Shown here: in pieces, positions 25,244-28,022 of the stretch
Layout: every line of letters begins with the position of its first letter
How positions within the stretch are numbered: the first letter of the stretch is position 1
DNA from: an uncultured Kiritimatiellota bacterium
GTDB taxonomy: Bacteria > Verrucomicrobiota > Kiritimatiellia > RFP12 > UBA1067
Length of the DNA: 28,022 nucleotides
Reading direction: 5' to 3'
Assembly: GCA_934667425.1 (NCBI GenBank)
Contig: CAKULV010000042.1
Coordinates: forward strand, 1 to 28,022
Translations under genes and position numbers: made by a program
Notes under the pieces: model-generated
Told to the model about the DNA's origin: nothing
What the model saw: the letters and a program-made list of their open reading frames with translations, nothing else
Databases searched by the model: none

Positions 25244-26113
25244 CTATTCCTCTATTCCAAGATATTCCTTCTGCCGTCTGGTCAGCGTAAGCCGCTTGAT
25301 CCCCTTGTCTTCAAGACGCTTCTGTATCGTGTTGTAGAACTCTCGCGCGACTTCGGGCGGATCGGTCTTCATGGACTTCATCTGGAGTTCCCTGCACATG
25401 TTCCTTTCGTTGAATGCGGAATCAAGCACGTTCACGTAGTACTGCAGGAAGCCCTCCACGGTTCCGCCCTCGTCAAGGAACTCCTTGAGCGCGGTCTTCA
25501 CTTGGTTGACTATCCGCTTGGCCTCCTTCGCCTCTTCGCTGTCGCCATCCTTCGCTGCGGTGATGGATTCGATTGCCGACCTGAGCTGCCTCTCGTCTAC
25601 AGTGGGTATTGGCGGCAGCATCGGCGGCATGTCCCCGACCTCCACACTGAACACCGAGTGGACGATCTGCTCAAGCGGACTATCGAGAAGGGGCCTCTTT
25701 GCGACGATGTGGTGCCGGTCGTACAGGGGATCCTTCGCCCGTTCCTCGGCCTCTATCTCCTCCGGCGTCTTCTGCGGTTCCGCCGTCATCGTAGCGCCGC
25801 CGCCCCCGCCGTCGTGCGCCCCGCCATGCCTCGTAGCGCCGCCGCCCTCGCCGTCGTGTACCACGGCCGGAGGGGGCTGCCTCGTGGCGACGGCGCCCTC
25901 GCCGTCGCGCGCCTCGCCATGCCTCGTAGCGATGGTGCCCTCGCCATCGTGCGCCCCGCCGCCGCGCCACGCCAGGTATACCGCCACGATCGCGGCCACG
26001 CACAGCGATGCGCCAACGGCGACTGCGGCAAGACGGCGCTTGCCGCACAATACCCCTTGCCGGACGGCGGACGCTGCCACCCGCCTATCATTGTCACCTT
26101 CACTCTTCCACAT
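25244..26113 (-). CDS. Single-pass membrane protein with a repeat-derived Gly-rich linker, unknown function
   Basis: 289 residues, not recognised. A basic N-terminus is followed by one membrane helix (about 28-48, RLAAVAVGASLCVAAIVAVYL). Residues about 50-108 are four copies of a 14-17 residue unit built on [HR]DGEG-xxATR, the direct translation of the palindromic repeat found in the nearby intergenic blocks. After KTPEEIEAEERAKDP comes a mostly helical soluble domain (about 120-289) with RQLRSAIESITAAKDG and VNQVKTALKEFLDEGGTVEGFLQYYVNVLD. Coiled or helical packing is likely; no enzyme motif is seen. The ATG directly abuts a heptamer array that would supply the untranslated leader. It is the first gene of a pair with 24397-25242. 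Confidence 0.7.
   Translation of the reverse strand: MWKSEGDNDRRVAASAVRQGVLCGKRRLAAVAVGASLCVAAIVAVYLAWRGGGAHDGEGTIATRHGEARDGEGAVATRQPPPAVVHDGEGGGATRHGGAHDGGGGGATMTAEPQKTPEEIEAEERAKDPLYDRHHIVAKRPLLDSPLEQIVHSVFSVEVGDMPPMLPPIPTVDERQLRSAIESITAAKDGDSEEAKEAKRIVNQVKTALKEFLDEGGTVEGFLQYYVNVLDSAFNERNMCRELQMKSMKTDPPEVAREFYNTIQKRLEDKGIKRLTLTRRQKEYLGIEE
25786..25972 (-). repeat. Palindromic repeat modules inside a coding region
   Basis: Degenerate tandem copies of the module [TC]GTAGCGA[TC]GG(C/T)GCCCTCGCC in frame within the gene at 25244-26113. The hairpins GACGGCG-CCCT-CGCCGTC and GATGGTG-CCCT-CGCCATC (one G-T wobble) are present. Separators differ in length (HGGA, QPPPAVV, HGEA), but the frame is kept. 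Confidence 0.85.
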
Positions 26114-26159
26114 AGCTACCCACTACCAACTACCATCTACCAACTACTAACTAAATCAC

Positions 26160-26208
26160 CATTTGCGATTTCCGATTGCATTTAGCCATTTGCCGATTTT
26201 ATGATTTA
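26160..26208 (+). repeat. 49-bp AT-rich dispersed repeat, copy B
   Basis: Direct repeat of 24253-24301 with a single A-to-C difference at the 13th base. The two copies are about 1.9 kb apart and flank the two unknown minus-strand genes. Confidence 0.9.
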
Positions 26209-26210
26209 CC

Positions 26211-26427
26211 GTAGCGACGTATCCCCCGAGCGAAGCGAGCCGCGCAAGCGGTCGATAGAGGGGTGCGCCTCGCCGTCGTGCGCCTCGGCCGGAGAGGGCT
26301 GTCTCGTAGCGATATATCCCCCGAGCGAAGCGAGCCGCGCAAGCGGTCGCTAGAGGGGTGCGCCCTCGCCGTCGTGCGCCTCGGCCGGAGAGGGCTGCCT
26401 CGTAGCGATGGCGCCCTCGCCATCGTG
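26211..26427 (+). repeat. Tandem 95-96 bp units
   Basis: Unit 1 (26211-26305) and unit 2 (26306-26401) each start GTAGCGA and contain CCCCCGAGCGAAGCGAGCCG and GCCTCGGCCGGAGAGGGCTG. They differ by a few substitutions and a 1-base length change. A third partial unit (26402-26427) carries GATGGCG-CCCT-CGCCATC, a compensatory variant of the GACGGCG stem. Confidence 0.9.
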
Positions 26428-26652
26428 GTAAATCCCTAAATGACTAAATCCCCAAATGCAATCGTAAATCGTAAATCCTAAATCCTCCAACTGCTGAAAC
26501 CTAAAACCTAAAACCTGAAACCTACCAACTCCCATCCGTGTCGGCGCTTGCGCCGCATCTGGGCTATCTGTGGTAAGGCAAATCCCTTCCACCACCCACT
26601 ACCAACTACCAACTGCTGAAACCTAAAACCTAAAACCTAAAACCTGAAACCT

Positions 26653-26688
26653 AAACGGCCCGCCCGCACCTGCGGACGGGCCGTTTGC
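26653..26688 (-). terminator. Intrinsic terminator of the PEP-CTERM gene
   Basis: Inverted repeat 26653-26668 with 26671-26686. On the minus strand every pair forms if one G-U wobble is allowed, whereas the plus strand has a C-A mismatch, pointing to minus-strand use. A T-containing tract (TTTAGGTTTCAGG) follows. It lies 22 bp after the stop codon at 26710. Confidence 0.75.
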
Positions 26689-26709
26689 GTGGCTATGCCA
26701 CGCACTCGC

Positions 26710-27258
26710 TTACGCGCGACGGCGGCGGAGCGCAAGGCCCGCGAGGCCGACGAGCATCAGCATCGCGCTCGTGGGCTCCGGAACACCCATCGCCTTCCAG
26801 TTGTCGGCGTTCTTCGAGTTCGCCGCCTGGGAGCCGAATGTAATCAGAGTCTCCAATGAGGCATCCACATCCTTGGTGACCATCTGCGACACATAGTACG
26901 CCTTCGCGGCATCTGCGCTACCGGCGTTGAGGACGATCATGTAGAAGTCCTGCGAACCGGCCGCGACATTGCCTGTTGCCGGAGCGGCTGAAAACGCGCC
27001 TTTGCTGCTCGTTGTCTTTGTCGCGCCGACTGCGCTTGCGATCAGCGAATCGGTGTTGCCGTTGGCGAGATCCGCCGTGATCGCATCGAGGTCGGATGCC
27101 ATGATGAGGTATCCGAGCCACCCGTTGGCACCAGTATTCTTGCCATTGGCTGCAGTTGCGACTGGATCAAGCACGGCCGAAGCAGTCCAGTCAACCGCCG
27201 CAGCGTTTGCGAGGGCGACCGCCCCCACAGCCATGATAAACACTATTATTTTCTTCAT
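26710..27258 (-). CDS. Small secreted PEP-CTERM sorting-domain protein
   Basis: 182 residues. A signal peptide (MKKIIVFIMAVGAVALANAA) is followed by a small Ala/Gly/Asp-rich domain, and the C-terminus has the full tripartite sorting signal: VPEPTSAM, a hydrophobic helix (LMLVGLAGLAL) and the basic tail RRRRA. Such proteins are processed by an exosortase and placed in the outer envelope or extracellular matrix; no exosortase gene is in the window. The domain resembles short proteins seen in many paralogous copies in Kiritimatiellota-type genomes (from memory). The start at 27258 is preferred to 27285 because AAAGGAAAA precedes it and the signal peptide then begins correctly. It lies 49 bp downstream of the next minus-strand gene and is probably co-transcribed with it. 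Confidence 0.87.
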   Translation of the reverse strand: MKKIIVFIMAVGAVALANAAAVDWTASAVLDPVATAANGKNTGANGWLGYLIMASDLDAITADLANGNTDSLIASAVGATKTTSSKGAFSAAPATGNVAAGSQDFYMIVLNAGSADAAKAYYVSQMVTKDVDASLETLITFGSQAANSKNADNWKAMGVPEPTSAMLMLVGLAGLALRRRRA

Positions 27259-27307
27259 GTTGATTTTCCTTTGATGTCTGCGCAAGGCTTAAGGCCACGC
27301 GCAAAAT

Positions 27308-28022
27308 TCACTTGATTTCCTGCGAGGGGAAGGAAAGCTTTACCTGATAAGGCACCATAACCTGAAGCACTTCGCCGGGCTTGAGCTTGTAGTCCGTAAT
27401 GGTCTCTTCAGAACCGTAGTACCAGCCGTCTTTGTCCATGAGGTCATCCTCAGTCATCCACGAGAACGTCTTCGCGAACTTGCGGTTGGTGTCGAGTACG
27501 AACATCGCAATCACGCCGCCGCTGAGGTCCGTCGCCTCCGTGGACGAGGGGACGATATCCTTCACGGGCATCTCCGTCGCGTGCTGGTTGCCGACCATGT
27601 AGTATCCTGCGGCGGGGGCGGTGAAGTCGTATGCACCCTGATCGACCTGCCCCGCAAAGGTGAAGCTCACCTGATAGGGAGCCATCACCTGAAGCGACTC
27701 GCCAGGCTTGAGCGTGTAGTCGGTCACGGTTTCTTCAGCGCCGAGATACCAACCGTCCTCATCCATGAGGTCATCCATGGTCATCCACGAGAACGTCTTT
27801 GCGAACTTGCGGTTGGTGTCGAGCACGAACATCGCAATCACGCCGCCGCTGAGGTCCGTCTTTTCAGTGGAGGAGGGCACGATGTCCTTCACCGCCGGAT
27901 CGGTTCCATCCGCGCTCACGAACATCGGCGTGTAGTTGTAGTAACCCGCCGCCGCCATGTCCTTGCTCATATACCCCACGACATTCGCGGAAGTTATTGC
28001 AGAAAAGCCTACTGTGGCGCAG
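27308..28022 (-). CDS. Secreted repeat-domain protein, 5'-truncated by window edge
   Basis: The frame is open to the right edge (before the GTG at 27979 it reads ATVGFSAITSANVVGYMSKDM), so this is a partial gene and that segment looks like the end of a signal peptide with cleavage near TSA. Two tandem copies of a domain of about 109 residues follow, each with VKDIVPSSTE, TDLSGGVIAMFVLDTNRKFA, KTFSWMT and LKPGE-LQVM-PYQV. The opening NVVGYMSKDMAAAGYYNYTPMF is a pattern I associate with secreted proteins of this phylum. It ends FPSQEIK with no PEP-CTERM signal. Function unknown; a structural or matrix role is guesswork. The PEP-CTERM gene follows on the same strand. Confidence 0.8.
   Translation of the reverse strand, partial: CATVGFSAITSANVVGYMSKDMAAAGYYNYTPMFVSADGTDPAVKDIVPSSTEKTDLSGGVIAMFVLDTNRKFAKTFSWMTMDDLMDEDGWYLGAEETVTDYTLKPGESLQVMAPYQVSFTFAGQVDQGAYDFTAPAAGYYMVGNQHATEMPVKDIVPSSTEATDLSGGVIAMFVLDTNRKFAKTFSWMTEDDLMDKDGWYYGSEETITDYKLKPGEVLQVMVPYQVKLSFPSQEIK
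27335..27893 (-). repeat. Internal tandem duplication, period 327 bp
   Basis: Segments 27335-27566 and 27662-27893 are very similar at DNA level with a constant offset of 327 bp (109 codons). Long stretches are nearly identical, for example 27449-27530 against 27776-27857. Confidence 0.88.

Larger units (their letters stand above)
26114..26652. repeat. Repeat block 3, non-coding
   Basis: About 540 bp without a gene. From the left: a CCAACTA heptamer array (26122-26155), the AT-rich 49-bp element (copy B), two and a bit tandem units of 95-96 bp (26211-26427) that hold the DGEGAVATR-type hairpins, AT-rich text with inverted pieces of the 49-bp element, and two stretches of AAAACCT/CCAACTA heptamers (26492-26529 and 26594-26654) separated by a small hairpin, CGGCGC-TT-GCGCCG at 26542-26555. 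Unlike blocks 1 and 2, both edges have the same orientation. The block ends at the terminator of the PEP-CTERM gene. Short minus-strand ORFs here are translated repeats. Confidence 0.85.

Noticed and set aside
26199..26423. Short minus-strand ORF in repeat block 3
   Set aside because: It consists only of the tandem 95-bp units translated; there is no start signal and no domain.
26590..26652. Telomere-like AAAACCT tandem repeats
   Set aside because: They resemble plant-type CCCTAAA only superficially. They are short, mixed with CCAACTA units, internal, and occur in both orientations, as part of the repeat family.

Overview
The window looks like a high-GC chromosome segment from an anaerobic or gut-type member of the PVC superphylum, most likely Kiritimatiellota (inference). 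The reasons are a PEP-CTERM protein, autotransporter-type beta-strand repeats in a secreted protein, Tat-exported Gfo/Idh/MocA and FAD oxidoreductases of the kind used on polysaccharides, a GTP-type PEPCK, and intergenic regions packed with modular repeats. No rRNA, tRNA, CRISPR array, transposase or integrase gene was seen.

Layout. (1) 1-1836: GTP-dependent PEP carboxykinase, cut by the left edge, with a strong intrinsic terminator. (2) 1925-2192: a non-coding mosaic of palindromic (REP-like) modules bordered by heptamer arrays. (3) 2217-5375: a Tat-exported Gfo/Idh/MocA oxidoreductase, a TrmJ-like RNA 2'-O-methyltransferase and a uridine-kinase-family P-loop kinase; the last two overlap by ATGA. 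(4) 5399-8172, minus strand: a NarX/NarL-type sensor kinase and response regulator, also ATGA-coupled. (5) 8303-16469, plus strand, divergent from the two-component genes: a secreted DUF4838 glycoside-hydrolase-like protein, a secreted beta-strand repeat protein, and a secreted FAD oxidoreductase whose C-terminus resembles the N-terminal domain of the DUF4838 protein. A perfect palindrome made of two NarL-like heptamers lies in the divergent gap. (6) 16506-17354, minus: NAD(P)HX dehydratase; back-to-back with it, 17448-20603, plus: a CE7 acetyl-xylan-esterase-like protein and a MetX-MetW fusion. (7) 20646-24147: a periplasmic TPR protein overlapping a membrane-anchored vWA protein with a TonB-like N-terminus. 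(8) 24134-26652: repeat blocks flanking two coupled minus-strand genes of unknown function, one of which translates the repeat as a Gly-rich linker. (9) 26710-28022, minus: a small PEP-CTERM protein and a secreted protein with a recent internal duplication, cut by the right edge.

Two themes stand out. The first is a candidate sensor-regulated secreted carbohydrate system (5399-16469, perhaps helped by the esterase at 17448). It combines a glycoside-hydrolase-like enzyme, a surface repeat protein and a redox enzyme carrying a sugar-enzyme accessory domain. The second is a family of repeats that fills intergenic space, keeps its hairpins by compensatory changes, abuts terminators and promoters, and in places is read into protein. 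In addition, five promoter-like sites share an extended -10 (TGnTAnnnT or close), and three lie only 6-10 nt before a start codon, which suggests leaderless transcripts. All functional calls rest on reading motifs by eye; no database search was run.
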